Below, one piece after another: positions 9,330-17,609 of a DNA stretch of 35,259 nucleotides. A program made the position numbers and the translations under genes. Position 1 is the stretch's first letter. Each line of letters opens with the position of its first letter. The notes under the pieces were generated by a model. The model was not told the DNA's origin. It made no database searches and was given only the letters and a program-made list of their open reading frames with translations. Source of the stretch: Alphaproteobacteria bacterium HGW-Alphaproteobacteria-3 (GTDB lineage: Bacteria > Pseudomonadota > Alphaproteobacteria > Parvibaculales > Parvibaculaceae); contig PHEF01000014.1 in NCBI GenBank assembly GCA_002842875.1, positions 1 through 35,259 on the forward strand, in the 5' to 3' direction.

Positions 9330-10355
9330 ATGACCGACTTCAAGACCATCATCGCGCGGCTCGCCGAGGGCCGGCCGCTCGACGCGGCAACGGCACGCGC
9401 CGCCTTCGAGACCGTCATGTCCGGCGAGGCGACACCGGCGCAGATCGCGGCCTTCCTGATGGGCCTGCGCGTGCGCGGCGAAACGGTCGAGGAAATTACG
9501 GCCGGCGCCACCGTCATGCGCGAGCGCGCGCTTCGCGTCACCGCGCCTGCGGACGCCATCGACATCGTCGGCACGGGCGGGGACGGTATCGGCACCTGGA
9601 ACATCTCGACCGCAACGGCCATCGTCGTTGCGGCTGCCGGCGTTCCTGTCGCAAAGCACGGCAACCGCAAGGCCTCCTCGCTTTCGGGCACGGCGGATGC
9701 GCTGCAGGAGCTCGGCGTCAATCTCGACATCGACCCGGTCACCATCGCGCGCTGTATCGAGCAGGCAGGCATCGGCTTCATGTTCGCGCAGGCGCATCAT
9801 TCCGCCATGAAGCATGTCGCGCCGGTCCGCGCCGACCTCGGCATCAAGACCGTCTTCAACATGCTGGGACCGCTTTCCAATCCGGCGCTCGTGAAACGCC
9901 AGTTGCTCGGCGTCTTCGCTGCCCAATGGGTCGAACCTTTCGCGGCGGCGCTCCGCAATCTCGGCTCCGACAGCGCCTGGGTCGTCCACGGCTCCGACGG
10001 CATGGACGAGATCACGACAACAGGCCCTTCCACCGTTGCCGAGCTCAAGGACGGGACCATTCGCGTCTTCGAGGTAACGCCCGAGGATGCAGGGCTCCCG
10101 CGCGCTTCCGCCGAAGACCTGAAGGGCGGCAACCCGGCGGAAAATGCCGCCGCCATCCGACGCCTCTTCGATGGCGAAGCGGGTGCCTATCGCGATATCG
10201 TGTTGCTCAATACCGCCGCCGCGCTCATCGTCGCGGGCAAGACCGCCTCCCTGAAGGAAGGTGCCGCCATCGCCGCGAAGACGATCGACAGCAGCGTGGC
10301 GAAGGCGACGCTCGCAAAGCTCATCGCCGTCTCGAACGGGAAATCCGATGTCTGA
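9330..10355 (+). CDS. trpD: Anthranilate phosphoribosyltransferase
   Basis: Transfers phosphoribose from PRPP to anthranilate, the second step of the tryptophan pathway. The 341-residue product is of normal length and carries the PRPP/Mg binding signature GTGGDG (81-86), NISTATA (91-97), KHGNRKASS (109-117) with the anthranilate-site [10 protein letters not shown] just after, and NMLGPLSNP in the C-terminal domain. The Shine-Dalgarno AGGGGC lies a few bases before the ATG. Its 3' end overlaps trpC by 8 bases, indicating translational coupling. Confidence 0.98.
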   Translation: MTDFKTIIARLAEGRPLDAATARAAFETVMSGEATPAQIAAFLMGLRVRGETVEEITAGATVMRERALRVTAPADAIDIVGTGGDGIGTWNISTATAIVVAAAGVPVAKHGNRKASSLSGTADALQELGVNLDIDPVTIARCIEQAGIGFMFAQAHHSAMKHVAPVRADLGIKTVFNMLGPLSNPALVKRQLLGVFAAQWVEPFAAALRNLGSDSAWVVHGSDGMDEITTTGPSTVAELKDGTIRVFEVTPEDAGLPRASAEDLKGGNPAENAAAIRRLFDGEAGAYRDIVLLNTAAALIVAGKTASLKEGAAIAAKTIDSSVAKATLAKLIAVSNGKSDV

Positions 10356-11145
10356 CATTCTGGAAAAGATCGGCACCTACAAGCTCGAGGAGATTGCCGC
10401 CGCGAAGCGGGCGCATCCGCTTGCTTCCATCGAGGAGGCGGCCCGCGCCGCCTCGCCCGTGCGCGGCTTCGCCGCTGCCCTCCGCTCCCGCGTCGATGCG
10501 GGCGGCTATGCGCTCATCGCCGAAATCAAGAAAGCGAGCCCCTCCAAGGGGCTCATCCGTGCGGATTTCGATCCGCCGGCGCTTGCACGCGCCTATGAGG
10601 CGGGCGGCGCCACCTGTCTCTCCGTCCTGACGGATGCTCCCTCCTTCCAGGGTGCGCCGGACTATCTCGCCGCCGCGCGTGCCGCGACCGCCCTTCCCGT
10701 CATCCGCAAGGACTTCATGTACGACCCCTACCAGGTCGTCGAGGCGCGCGCGATGGGCGCGGACGCCATTCTCATCATCATGGCGGCCGTTTCCGACGCG
10801 CAGGCCACCGAAATCGAGCAGGCAGCTTTCGGCTGGAAGATGGACGTGCTCGTGGAGGTTCACGATGAAGACGAGCTGACGCGCGCTCTCGCCCTCAAGA
10901 GCCCTCTTCTCGGGATCAACAACCGGAACCTGAAGACCTTCGAGACGACACTCGCGACGACGGAACGGCTCGCCCCTCTCGTTCCGGGCGACCGCCTCAT
11001 CGTCGGCGAGAGCGGCATCTTCACCCATGCCGATATCCTGCGCCTTTCGGATGTTGGTGTACGGACGTTTCTGGTCGGAGAGAGCCTGATGCGGCAGAAG
11101 GATGTGGAGGCAGCGACACGCGCGTTGCTGTCCCCTCCTGCCTGA
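10348..11145 (+). CDS. trpC: Indole-3-glycerol-phosphate synthase
   Basis: Closes the indole ring: converts carboxyphenylamino-deoxyribulose phosphate to indole-3-glycerol phosphate. The 265-residue TIM-barrel enzyme shows [10 protein letters not shown] (59-68), the second lysine region IRKDF (119-123), LVEVHDE with Glu170, and [10 protein letters not shown] (189-198), followed by the phosphate-binding VGESGI. The frame is open from 10261, but ATG 10348 (MSDILEKI) is the family N-terminus and overlaps the trpD stop. It is a single-function TrpC; trpF, trpB and trpA are not in the window, as usual in alphaproteobacteria. Confidence 0.98.
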   Translation: MSDILEKIGTYKLEEIAAAKRAHPLASIEEAARAASPVRGFAAALRSRVDAGGYALIAEIKKASPSKGLIRADFDPPALARAYEAGGATCLSVLTDAPSFQGAPDYLAAARAATALPVIRKDFMYDPYQVVEARAMGADAILIIMAAVSDAQATEIEQAAFGWKMDVLVEVHDEDELTRALALKSPLLGINNRNLKTFETTLATTERLAPLVPGDRLIVGESGIFTHADILRLSDVGVRTFLVGESLMRQKDVEAATRALLSPPA

Positions 11146-11166
11146 CAGCGCATCGGCATCCCCATT

Positions 11167-11204
11167 TATCCCCACCCCCGGGGATATCCTTGCGTCATGT
11201 GACG
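11167..11204. repeat. Hairpin plus palindrome between trpC and the GNAT gene
   Basis: TATCCCC (11167-11173) pairs with GGGGATA (11180-11186) around a 6-base loop. Six bases on lies CGTCATGTGACG (11193-11204), whose 5-base arms are perfect inverted repeats around TG, followed by TTTT. The first could end trp transcription and the second is operator-like, but neither has a clear T-run or a known binding protein. They mark a likely boundary between trpGDC and the following unit. Confidence 0.4.
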
Positions 11205-11248
11205 TTTTGGTGCCATTTCGATGACAGTCGGCCTTTTGGACGCCCAGA

Positions 11249-11758
11249 ATGACCTATGATATCCGCACCTGCGCACCGACGGACTTCGCCCATTTCGCCG
11301 CCATCGAGAAGGCTGCGGGGGCCTTGTTCGTGGAAGCAGGCTTACCCGAAATCGCCTCCCACGAACCCACGGACCTGGAGTTTATCGACGCGTCGGCACG
11401 CGCCGGTGCCGTCTTCGTCGCGACGGCAGACGGCACGCCCGCCGGTTTCATTCTCTCGGCCCCGCTCGACCGTTCCGCGCACATATATGAATTGTCCGTA
11501 CACCCCTCACATGGGCGCAAAGGGCTTGGTCGCAAGCTTGTCGATTCCGTCTGCGAGCACGCCCGCGACTGCGGTTATCCGGGCGTCACGCTATCGACCT
11601 TTCGCGACTTGCCCTGGAACGGCCCGTTCTATGTATCTTGCGGATTTCGCGAACTCGCGCGGCACGAGTGGACGCCCGCGCTGTTCCTTGCGCATTATCA
11701 TGAACAGGATATCGGACTGCCTGTCGAGCGGCGCTGCTTCATGCGCAAAGACCTTTAA
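11249..11758 (+). CDS. GNAT-family N-acetyltransferase
   Basis: A 169-residue protein of the Gcn5-related acetyltransferase fold, which moves an acetyl group from acetyl-CoA to an amine; the substrate cannot be read from the sequence. Motif A is clear: ELSVHPSHGRKGLGRKL (81-97) with the R/Q-x-x-G-x-G/A pyrophosphate loop. FYVSCGFREL (127-136) is the usual motif B end. No ribosomal-protein or drug-resistance signature stands out. The Shine-Dalgarno is weak (GGA 8-10 bases upstream). It precedes kdsA by 26 bases on the same strand and probably shares its transcript. In related genomes trpC is commonly followed directly by moaC, so this gene looks inserted. Confidence 0.88.
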   Translation: MTYDIRTCAPTDFAHFAAIEKAAGALFVEAGLPEIASHEPTDLEFIDASARAGAVFVATADGTPAGFILSAPLDRSAHIYELSVHPSHGRKGLGRKLVDSVCEHARDCGYPGVTLSTFRDLPWNGPFYVSCGFRELARHEWTPALFLAHYHEQDIGLPVERRCFMRKDL

Positions 11759-11784
11759 ATTCTTCACGGCCAACAAAGAAAGTG

Positions 11785-12642
11785 ATGCGGATCATGACCG
11801 TCCTCAAGCTTCCAAAATGGAACATGGCAATCGGCGATGGAGAGCCGCTGCTCTGCATTGCCGGCCTCAATGTTCTTGAGGACCTCGATCTTACGGTTGC
11901 AACGGCGAAGCACCTTAAATCGGTGCTCGACGAACTGAAGCTTCCCTTCGTGTTCAAGGCGAGCTTCGACAAAGCCAACCGTTCCTCAATCAAGAGCTAT
12001 CGTGGACCGGGCCTCAAGGACGGCCTCGCAATGCTTGCGGAAGTGAAGCAGCGCTTCAATGTTCCAATCTGCACCGACATCCACGAAGAGGCACAGGCCG
12101 AAGCCATTGCCGAGGTTGCGGACCTCGTGCAGATACCGGCGTTCCTTTGCCGTCAGACGGACCTCGTGGTCGCGGCCGCACGAGCGACGCACAAGGCGGG
12201 CGGGCTACTTCATGTGAAGAAGGGTCAGTTCCTCGCGCCCTGGGATTGCCGCAACATCCTTTCCAAGATCGCGGAGGCGGCGGCACCCGGCATGACGATC
12301 CTCTGCGAACGCGGCGCATCCTTCGGCTATAACAACCTCATCGTCGACATGCTCGCTTTCGACGAGATGAAAAAGCTCGGCGCGCCCGTCACGATCGATG
12401 CGACGCATGCCGTGCAGCTTCCCGGCGCCGATCCGCGCACGCAGGGCGCCTCGACCGGCGGCCGCCGGGAGGGCGTTTCCGTGATTGCGAAAGCTGCCGT
12501 CGCGGCAGGTGCGAACGGCGTCTTCCTCGAGTTCCATCCGGAGCCAGACAAGGCGCTTTGCGACGGGCCGAGCTGTCTTCCGCTCGATGGCGCGGCGAAG
12601 CTTTTCGCAAGTCTCAAGTCCATTCACGCGGCAGCGAACTGA
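11785..12642 (+). CDS. kdsA: 3-deoxy-8-phosphooctulonate (KDO-8-P) synthase, Asn type
   Basis: Condenses phosphoenolpyruvate with arabinose 5-phosphate to KDO-8-phosphate, precursor of the Kdo sugars of lipopolysaccharide. Family motifs run the full length: FKASFDKANRSS, SYRGPGL, TDIHE, PAFLCRQTDL, VKKGQFLAPWD, CERGASFGYNNL, DATHAVQLPG and CDGPSCLPL. Asn29 in IAGLNVLE occupies the position of E. coli Asn26, where metal-dependent enzymes have Cys (AGPC), and the CDGPS end (Cys259) also matches the metal-independent class. The usual alphaproteobacterial KdsA, encoded near pyrG-eno, is as I recall of the Cys type, so this could be a second or acquired copy. The start is uncertain: GTG 11782, ATG 11785 and ATG 11794 are all in frame with an AAAGAAAG purine tract just before. 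The gap to moaC is 36 bases. Confidence 0.93.
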   Translation: MRIMTVLKLPKWNMAIGDGEPLLCIAGLNVLEDLDLTVATAKHLKSVLDELKLPFVFKASFDKANRSSIKSYRGPGLKDGLAMLAEVKQRFNVPICTDIHEEAQAEAIAEVADLVQIPAFLCRQTDLVVAAARATHKAGGLLHVKKGQFLAPWDCRNILSKIAEAAAPGMTILCERGASFGYNNLIVDMLAFDEMKKLGAPVTIDATHAVQLPGADPRTQGASTGGRREGVSVIAKAAVAAGANGVFLEFHPEPDKALCDGPSCLPLDGAAKLFASLKSIHAAAN

Positions 12643-12678
12643 CGAGCGGAACTTCGGCTCCGGGAAAGGAAGACGCGC

Positions 12679-13164
12679 GTGGCAACGAAAAAGAAGCTGA
12701 CGCATCTCGACGAGAAGGGCGCCGCCCGCATGGTGGACGTGTCGGAAAAGCCTGTCACGTCGCGCAGCGCGACGGCGAGGGGCCGCGTCACGATGAAAGC
12801 GTCGACGCTGAAGCTCATTCTCGATGACGGATTGAAGAAAGGGAACGCGCTCGAAGTCGCCCGGCTTGCAGGCATCATGGCGGCGAAGAAGACGTCGGAC
12901 CTCATTCCGCTTTGCCATCCGCTTGCCATCTCGAAAGTCGAAGTCGAAATTCGTCCCGACAGAAAGTCGAACTCGGTCGAGGTGGAGGCGACGGTGAAAG
13001 TTGCCGGGCAGACCGGTGTTGAAATGGAAGCACTCACAGCCGTCAGCGTCGCCTGTCTCACGCTTTACGACATGGCGAAGGCCGTCGATCGCGGAATGAA
13101 GATCGGCGATATCAGGCTCACGGAAAAGTCGGGCGGAAAGTCGGGCGACTACAAGGCGAAATAG
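12679..13164 (+). CDS. moaC: Cyclic pyranopterin monophosphate synthase
   Basis: Converts 3',8-cyclo-7,8-dihydro-GTP, made by MoaA, to cyclic pyranopterin monophosphate, the first stable intermediate of molybdenum cofactor synthesis. The 161-residue product has the signature [13 protein letters not shown] (70-82), [13 protein letters not shown] and the active-site pair Asp131/Lys134 in DMAKAVD, matching E. coli Asp128/Lys131. It begins with GTG, supported by AAGGAAG about 8 bases upstream; ATG alternatives further in would remove conserved N-terminal sequence. The moeA start follows after only 3 bases. Confidence 0.97.
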   Translation: MATKKKLTHLDEKGAARMVDVSEKPVTSRSATARGRVTMKASTLKLILDDGLKKGNALEVARLAGIMAAKKTSDLIPLCHPLAISKVEVEIRPDRKSNSVEVEATVKVAGQTGVEMEALTAVSVACLTLYDMAKAVDRGMKIGDIRLTEKSGGKSGDYKAK

Positions 13165-13167
13165 CCG

Positions 13168-14379
13168 ATGGCACAACAACCTCTTCTGCCTGTCGAGGAA
13201 GCGCGGGCGCGCATTCTGGCAACGCTGCACACCACACCTGTCGAGACGGTTCCGCTGTCTCGGGCGCTTGGCCGTGTACTTGCCGAAGAAGCGATAGCGC
13301 GGCGTACGCAACCGCCCGCCGATCTGTCCGCGATGGATGGCTACGCCGTCAGGGCTTCCGACGTTGCCTCCGTCCCTGCGCGCCTTACGGTTGTTGGCAA
13401 CGTGCCTGCCGGCAGCTTCCATTCCGGCCAACTCAACGAAGGTGAGGCCGTTCGCATCTTCACGGGCGCCGCGCTCCCGCGCGGAGCGGACACGATCGTC
13501 ATCCAGGAAGACACCGGCCGCGAAGGCGATGTTGTCGTCGTGAAGGAAGCAGCGGTTCAAGGTCAGCATGTCCGCGTGTGCGGTCTCGACTTCCGCACGG
13601 GCGATGCGGGTATGCCTGCGGGCCGCAAATTATCGCCCGCCGATATCGCCTTCGCCGCTGCGATGAATCTCGCAACGCTCAGCGTTCACAAACGGCCTGT
13701 CATTGCCTTCTTCTCGACCGGCGACGAGCTCGTGCCGCCGGGAACGGAGCCCGGACCGAACCAGATCGTTTCGTCGAACAATGACGGACTTGCCGCCCTC
13801 ATCCTCGAAGCGGGCGGCGAACCGCTCGACCTCGGCATTGCGCCCGATCGCACTGGCGCCATTCGCGATGCAGCGGCGCGCGCGCGCGATGCGGACATGC
13901 TGGTGACGCTTGGCGGCGCTTCGGTCGGCGAACACGATCTCGTTCGCGAAGCGCTGATGCCGCTCGGTCTCGATATCGATTTCTGGAAGATCGCGATGCG
14001 TCCCGGAAAGCCGCTGATGTATGGCTCTCTCAACGGCAAGCCCATGCTCGGCCTACCCGGTAATCCGGTGTCGGCTTATGTCTGTGCGGTACTCTTCCTC
14101 AAACCTGCCATACAGCGCATGCAGGGCGGTGACAGCGCGCTTCGCACCACGCTTGCCCGGCTCGGCCGCGACCTGCCCGCCAATGGATCGCGCGAGGACT
14201 ACGTCCGTGCCGGCCTCGATCACATTCACGGCGAACTTCCCGTTGCAACGCCCTTCGAACTCCAGGACAGCTCCATGCTTTCGATCCTGGCGGATGCCGG
14301 CTGCCTCATCATCCGCACGCCTGGCGCAGAGGCCTTGAATGCGGGCGGCATCGTGACCGTGCTACCGCTCCGCGTCTGA
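13168..14379 (+). CDS. moeA: Molybdopterin molybdenumtransferase
   Basis: Inserts molybdate into adenylylated molybdopterin to complete molybdenum cofactor. The 403-residue product has normal length and the MoeA order of domains: PPADLSAMDGYAV (49-61) with the conserved Asp, an inserted beta domain (GEAVRIFTGAALPRGAD), and the MoCF-binding core with STGDELVPPG, TLGGASVGEHD and GLPGNPVSA. A small C-terminal beta-barrel domain IV follows. Its ATG follows the moaC stop by 3 bases, with AAGG inside the moaC end as ribosome site. The GNAT, kdsA, moaC and moeA genes are closely spaced and could be one transcript. Confidence 0.97.
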   Translation: MAQQPLLPVEEARARILATLHTTPVETVPLSRALGRVLAEEAIARRTQPPADLSAMDGYAVRASDVASVPARLTVVGNVPAGSFHSGQLNEGEAVRIFTGAALPRGADTIVIQEDTGREGDVVVVKEAAVQGQHVRVCGLDFRTGDAGMPAGRKLSPADIAFAAAMNLATLSVHKRPVIAFFSTGDELVPPGTEPGPNQIVSSNNDGLAALILEAGGEPLDLGIAPDRTGAIRDAAARARDADMLVTLGGASVGEHDLVREALMPLGLDIDFWKIAMRPGKPLMYGSLNGKPMLGLPGNPVSAYVCAVLFLKPAIQRMQGGDSALRTTLARLGRDLPANGSREDYVRAGLDHIHGELPVATPFELQDSSMLSILADAGCLIIRTPGAEALNAGGIVTVLPLRV

Positions 14380-14396
14380 CTTATCCACAAATGCGC

Positions 14397-14426
14397 TTGA
14401 CACACCCACGAGAACCAAACTAGAAC
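14397..14426 (+). promoter_or_regulatory. lexA promoter
   Basis: A perfect -35 TTGACA (14397-14402) is followed after 18 bases by TAGAAC (14421-14426), or after 17 by CTAGAA. The -10 lies inside the LexA box, so bound repressor would block RNA polymerase. The start would be near 14433, about 60 bases before the lexA ATG. Confidence 0.75.
14412..14426 (+). promoter_or_regulatory. LexA box (alphaproteobacterial type)
   Basis: GAAC (14412-14415), seven bases, then GAAC (14423-14426): an exact direct repeat GAAC-N7-GAAC, the reverse complement of the GTTC-N7-GTTC recognised by LexA in alphaproteobacteria. It overlaps the -10 element and implies that lexA represses itself and rises in the SOS response. 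Confidence 0.9.
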
Positions 14427-14436
14427 AAGCTCAAGT

Positions 14437-14451
14437 GTTTTTGTTTTGTTC
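14437..14451 (+). promoter_or_regulatory. Second, imperfect LexA-like site
   Basis: GTTT (14437-14440), seven bases, then GTTC (14448-14451) matches GTTC-N7-GTTC in seven of eight key bases, 10 bases downstream of the perfect box. It could strengthen repression, but the T-rich run here makes a chance match plausible. Confidence 0.4.
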
Positions 14452-14493
14452 CGAGGGCCGCCGGCCCCGAAGCAGACGGAGGGGCCAGGGCCT

Positions 14494-15207
14494 ATGCTGA
14501 CGCGGAAACAACACGAACTGCTGATGTTCATCCATGAGCGGATCAAGGAAGGCGGCGTTTCCCCCAGCTTCGACGAGATGAAGGATGCGCTGGATCTCCG
14601 TTCTAAATCCGGCATTCACCGGCTCATTACGGCGCTCGAAGAGCGCGGCTTCATCCGCCGGCTTCCGCATCGCGCGCGTGCTCTCGAAATTCTCAAGCTT
14701 CCCGAGGCGGCCTCGCCAAGCCTTGCCATATCGCGCGGCAGGGGCTTCTCGCCCAGCGTCATCGAAGGCGGGGCCCGGTCGAGGCAGACGAGTCGCGATC
14801 TCGCGCCGGCGCGCGAGTCGGGCGACACGATGACGCTTTCGGTGATGGGCCGCATCGCCGCCGGCACACCGATTGAAGCCCTGCAGGAAGAAAGCCATCA
14901 GGTCAGCGTGCCGCTTACGCTTCTCGGTTCGGGCGAGCACTACGCGCTTGAGGTGAAGGGCGACTCGATGATCGAGGCCGGCATTCTCGACGGCGACATG
15001 GTGCTCATCCAGCGTTGCGATACCGCAACGAGCGGCGACATCGTGGTCGCGCTCGTCGATGGCTATGAGGCGACGTTGAAGCGGCTCCGCAAGAAGGGCG
15101 ACTCGATTGCGCTTGAAGCCGCGAACCCGGCTTACGAAACCCGCATCTTCGGTCCCGATCGCGTCAAGGTTCAGGGCAAGCTTGTCGGCCTTCTACGCCG
15201 TTACTGA
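14494..15207 (+). CDS. lexA: LexA SOS repressor
   Basis: Represses DNA-damage genes and cleaves itself when RecA filaments form. The 237-residue product has the N-terminal winged helix ([17 protein letters not shown] through [19 protein letters not shown], the recognition helix region). The C-terminal S24 peptidase domain has the Ala123-Gly124 cleavage bond in [10 protein letters not shown], nucleophile Ser158 in [13 protein letters not shown] and Lys196 in EATLKRL. It is longer than E. coli LexA because of a linker around residues 70-112, as in other alphaproteobacteria. ATG 14494 is chosen over 14446 because the DNA-binding domain starts there and GGAGGGG lies upstream. Its stop overlaps the comEC stop by 7 bases, tail to tail. 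Confidence 0.98.
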   Translation: MLTRKQHELLMFIHERIKEGGVSPSFDEMKDALDLRSKSGIHRLITALEERGFIRRLPHRARALEILKLPEAASPSLAISRGRGFSPSVIEGGARSRQTSRDLAPARESGDTMTLSVMGRIAAGTPIEALQEESHQVSVPLTLLGSGEHYALEVKGDSMIEAGILDGDMVLIQRCDTATSGDIVVALVDGYEATLKRLRKKGDSIALEAANPAYETRIFGPDRVKVQGKLVGLLRRY

Positions 15208-17387
15208 CGCCCGCTGCTTCGCTGAACCCAAGGCCTTGCGCCGCGCACCTCGCGCGCTGTGACGATGTGCGGGGTGCCGTCAGGCGCAAGCGTTACCGTC
15301 GTCGCGCCATTCCGCCAGAAGAAGAAATAGTCGAGCAGCAGCCGTGCCGAACACTCGTTTCGAATGCGGCGTGGCACCGGGACCCTGGCGATGACGATGT
15401 CGGCTTTGTCGCAATCTTCCACAACTGCTGCGATGTTTGACGAAAATGCGATCGCCGGGCGGCCATCCTCGCGGTAGAGGCATCCCTCTGGATCGCAATC
15501 GATGAATTCCGATCTGACAGCCTCACGCGCCGTTCTTGCGTCTCCCTCGTATCGCAACCATTGCTCCGCCGCGTAGGAAGGTCGCGGTGCGGTGAGTGCA
15601 AGGTTTCCGTCAGCGGTGCGGACGGCAAAAAGTGCGGCGTCGCGATCGATCAGGATGTCGGGCGGCGTAACACTCCCCCAGAGACCAAGCCCTACCGCAA
15701 GCGGAACGAGTCCGGCATAACGCCAGTTCGCCCGCCACAGTGTCAGCCACAATGCCCCGAGCACGGCGACCACGAGAGCCGAGAGCGGTGCGGCGGGTAC
15801 GAGCCGATCCGCCCCCTGCCATGCCGCCACTTCGCGCGCGACGATAAGCATGCCATCGACGCCCTTTCCCATCACCCAGAGCGCGGGGCCATCGAGTCCG
15901 AAAGGCATCAGCAGCAATGCAAGAAGCGCCATTGGCATCACAACGATGCCGACGATGGGCATCGCCGCCATGTTGCCTGCAAGGCCATAGATCGCAATGC
16001 GGTTGAAATGAAACGCCGCGATGACGCCTGTTGCCGTTCCGGCGACGATACTCGTCGATGCGATACCGAGGATGTAAGCGATGCCGCGCGATGCCGCCGC
16101 TTCGAGCCCTGCGGCGCGGGGCCTCGACGACCACCTGCGCACCGGCTCGCTTTCATAGAATGCGATGAGCGCAATCACGGCCGCGAACGACATCTGAAAG
16201 CTCGCGCCTATCAGACTTTCAGGCCGCCACAATAGAATAACGGTCGCAGCAAGCATCACGTTCCGCATGCTGAGGGCGGGCCTGTCGAGCAGCACGGCAA
16301 GGAACATCAGGCAAATCATGATCCATGCGCGCTGCGTCGCGACAGCCGCTCCGGATATCAGGAGGTAAAAAGTTGCGCCGAGAATGGCCACGGCCGCAGC
16401 CCATTTCTTGACGGGATAACGGAGCGCCAGCCCCGGTAGAAGCACGAGAAAGGCCCGCACAGCCCAGAAAAGCGAGCCCGCAAACAGGACCATGTGAAGG
16501 CCCGAGATCGAGAGCACGTGGTAGATGCCCGCCGCCCGCAGGTCCGCCGAAATTTCATCGGGAATGCTTGCCCTCTCGCCCGTGACGAGGGCCGCGGCCA
16601 CGGCTCCGCTTGTGCCGCCGATCCGGGAGCGCATCCGCTCGCCGATTTTCATCCGCAGCACCGTCAGCAATTCTCCAGCGCCTGAAGGCGGCACCGTCTC
16701 CTCCGGGGCCGTATAGGCGAACCCCACGGCACCTGTCGACGAGAACCAGGCCTGCCGCGCAAAGTCGAATCCATTTGGCAGGACAGGCTCTGGCGGAGGC
16801 ATGAGCCGAGCTCTCATCCTCACTTCCGCTCCCGGCCGCAATACCGCGCCGCCTAGTCTGACGTTCAATCTCACCTTCGCGGGCAGGCTTTCCGAAGACA
16901 GCTTCCCGAACGACACCGGTGCGAGAACGGCCGACAGGGCACCTGTTTCCGTCCTCTCGACAGTGAGCACATGTCCGACGAGATCTCCCGACATCGGCCG
17001 CTCAAGAACGGGGGCCGCCACGACATGAAAACGTAGCACCGCCGCAACGAGGCCGACGGCGACACACAGAAGTGCCATTGAGATGGGCCCGGCAAGAGGC
17101 CGGTGCCTCGCGCGCCAGGCGAACCACGCCGCAACCGGAGGCGGAAGAAGCGCCGCCCAGAAAGGGGGCTCAAAACCCAGGCCGAAATAGAGCGCGATAC
17201 CCGCCCCCATGAAGACGGGTATCCAGAGAAACAGCCGGTCATTGTCGGCCGCATAGGACACCCACAGCCAGGACGTGCAGGCGCCGAACGCCTCGCGAAT
17301 CCCTCCCGCCAGCCTTGAGAGTGCCGGCCGCCAGTGCCCGTCCGCCGCAATCGCCACATAGCCTCCCAGCCAGATTTCCGCCGCCAC
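15201..17387 (-). CDS. comEC: ComEC/Rec2-family inner-membrane DNA transport protein
   Basis: Expected to form the channel carrying single-stranded DNA across the inner membrane in natural transformation. The 728-residue product has N-terminal helices, an OB-like domain (about 130-230), and a Competence membrane domain with the conserved [22 protein letters not shown] and NPxx-like [14 protein letters not shown] segments. The region after about residue 570 is short and lacks the HxHxDH motif of the metallo-beta-lactamase domain found in Firmicutes ComEC; it instead has [13 protein letters not shown]. Similar shortened ends are, as I recall, common in alphaproteobacteria. The frame begins with GTG 17387 and only a weak ribosome site, so the exact start is uncertain. 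It diverges from gltX across 222 bases. Confidence 0.9.
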   Translation of the reverse strand: MAAEIWLGGYVAIAADGHWRPALSRLAGGIREAFGACTSWLWVSYAADNDRLFLWIPVFMGAGIALYFGLGFEPPFWAALLPPPVAAWFAWRARHRPLAGPISMALLCVAVGLVAAVLRFHVVAAPVLERPMSGDLVGHVLTVERTETGALSAVLAPVSFGKLSSESLPAKVRLNVRLGGAVLRPGAEVRMRARLMPPPEPVLPNGFDFARQAWFSSTGAVGFAYTAPEETVPPSGAGELLTVLRMKIGERMRSRIGGTSGAVAAALVTGERASIPDEISADLRAAGIYHVLSISGLHMVLFAGSLFWAVRAFLVLLPGLALRYPVKKWAAAVAILGATFYLLISGAAVATQRAWIMICLMFLAVLLDRPALSMRNVMLAATVILLWRPESLIGASFQMSFAAVIALIAFYESEPVRRWSSRPRAAGLEAAASRGIAYILGIASTSIVAGTATGVIAAFHFNRIAIYGLAGNMAAMPIVGIVVMPMALLALLLMPFGLDGPALWVMGKGVDGMLIVAREVAAWQGADRLVPAAPLSALVVAVLGALWLTLWRANWRYAGLVPLAVGLGLWGSVTPPDILIDRDAALFAVRTADGNLALTAPRPSYAAEQWLRYEGDARTAREAVRSEFIDCDPEGCLYREDGRPAIAFSSNIAAVVEDCDKADIVIARVPVPRRIRNECSARLLLDYFFFWRNGATTVTLAPDGTPHIVTAREVRGARPWVQRSSGRQ

Positions 17388-17609
17388 TCAAATCTCGTTA
17401 GGACTGCCCCCTAACTCCATTGCATCAAACACTTTTTCGTGTTCCTCACCCGGTATATTTCGGACTTACGCTGCGTCGGTGCGATGTGCTAGAAATCCCT
17501 GCCCCGCAGCTGACCTTCAAGGCATCATTGCCATAATTCGGGTCGAAGCTTGCCAACATTCATCGGAGTTGCCTAGCCGTGCGGCTGCGGAGCCGGATCG
17601 CAGGAGATC

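Noticed and set aside
7912..9330. Minus-strand frame of 472 codons spanning the protease 5' end and trpG
   Set aside because: It is antisense to trpG and out of frame with the protease; both real genes have full motifs.
12205..13569. Minus-strand frame of 454 codons opposite kdsA, moaC and moeA
   Set aside because: Antisense to three well-supported genes, with Arg-rich shadow composition.
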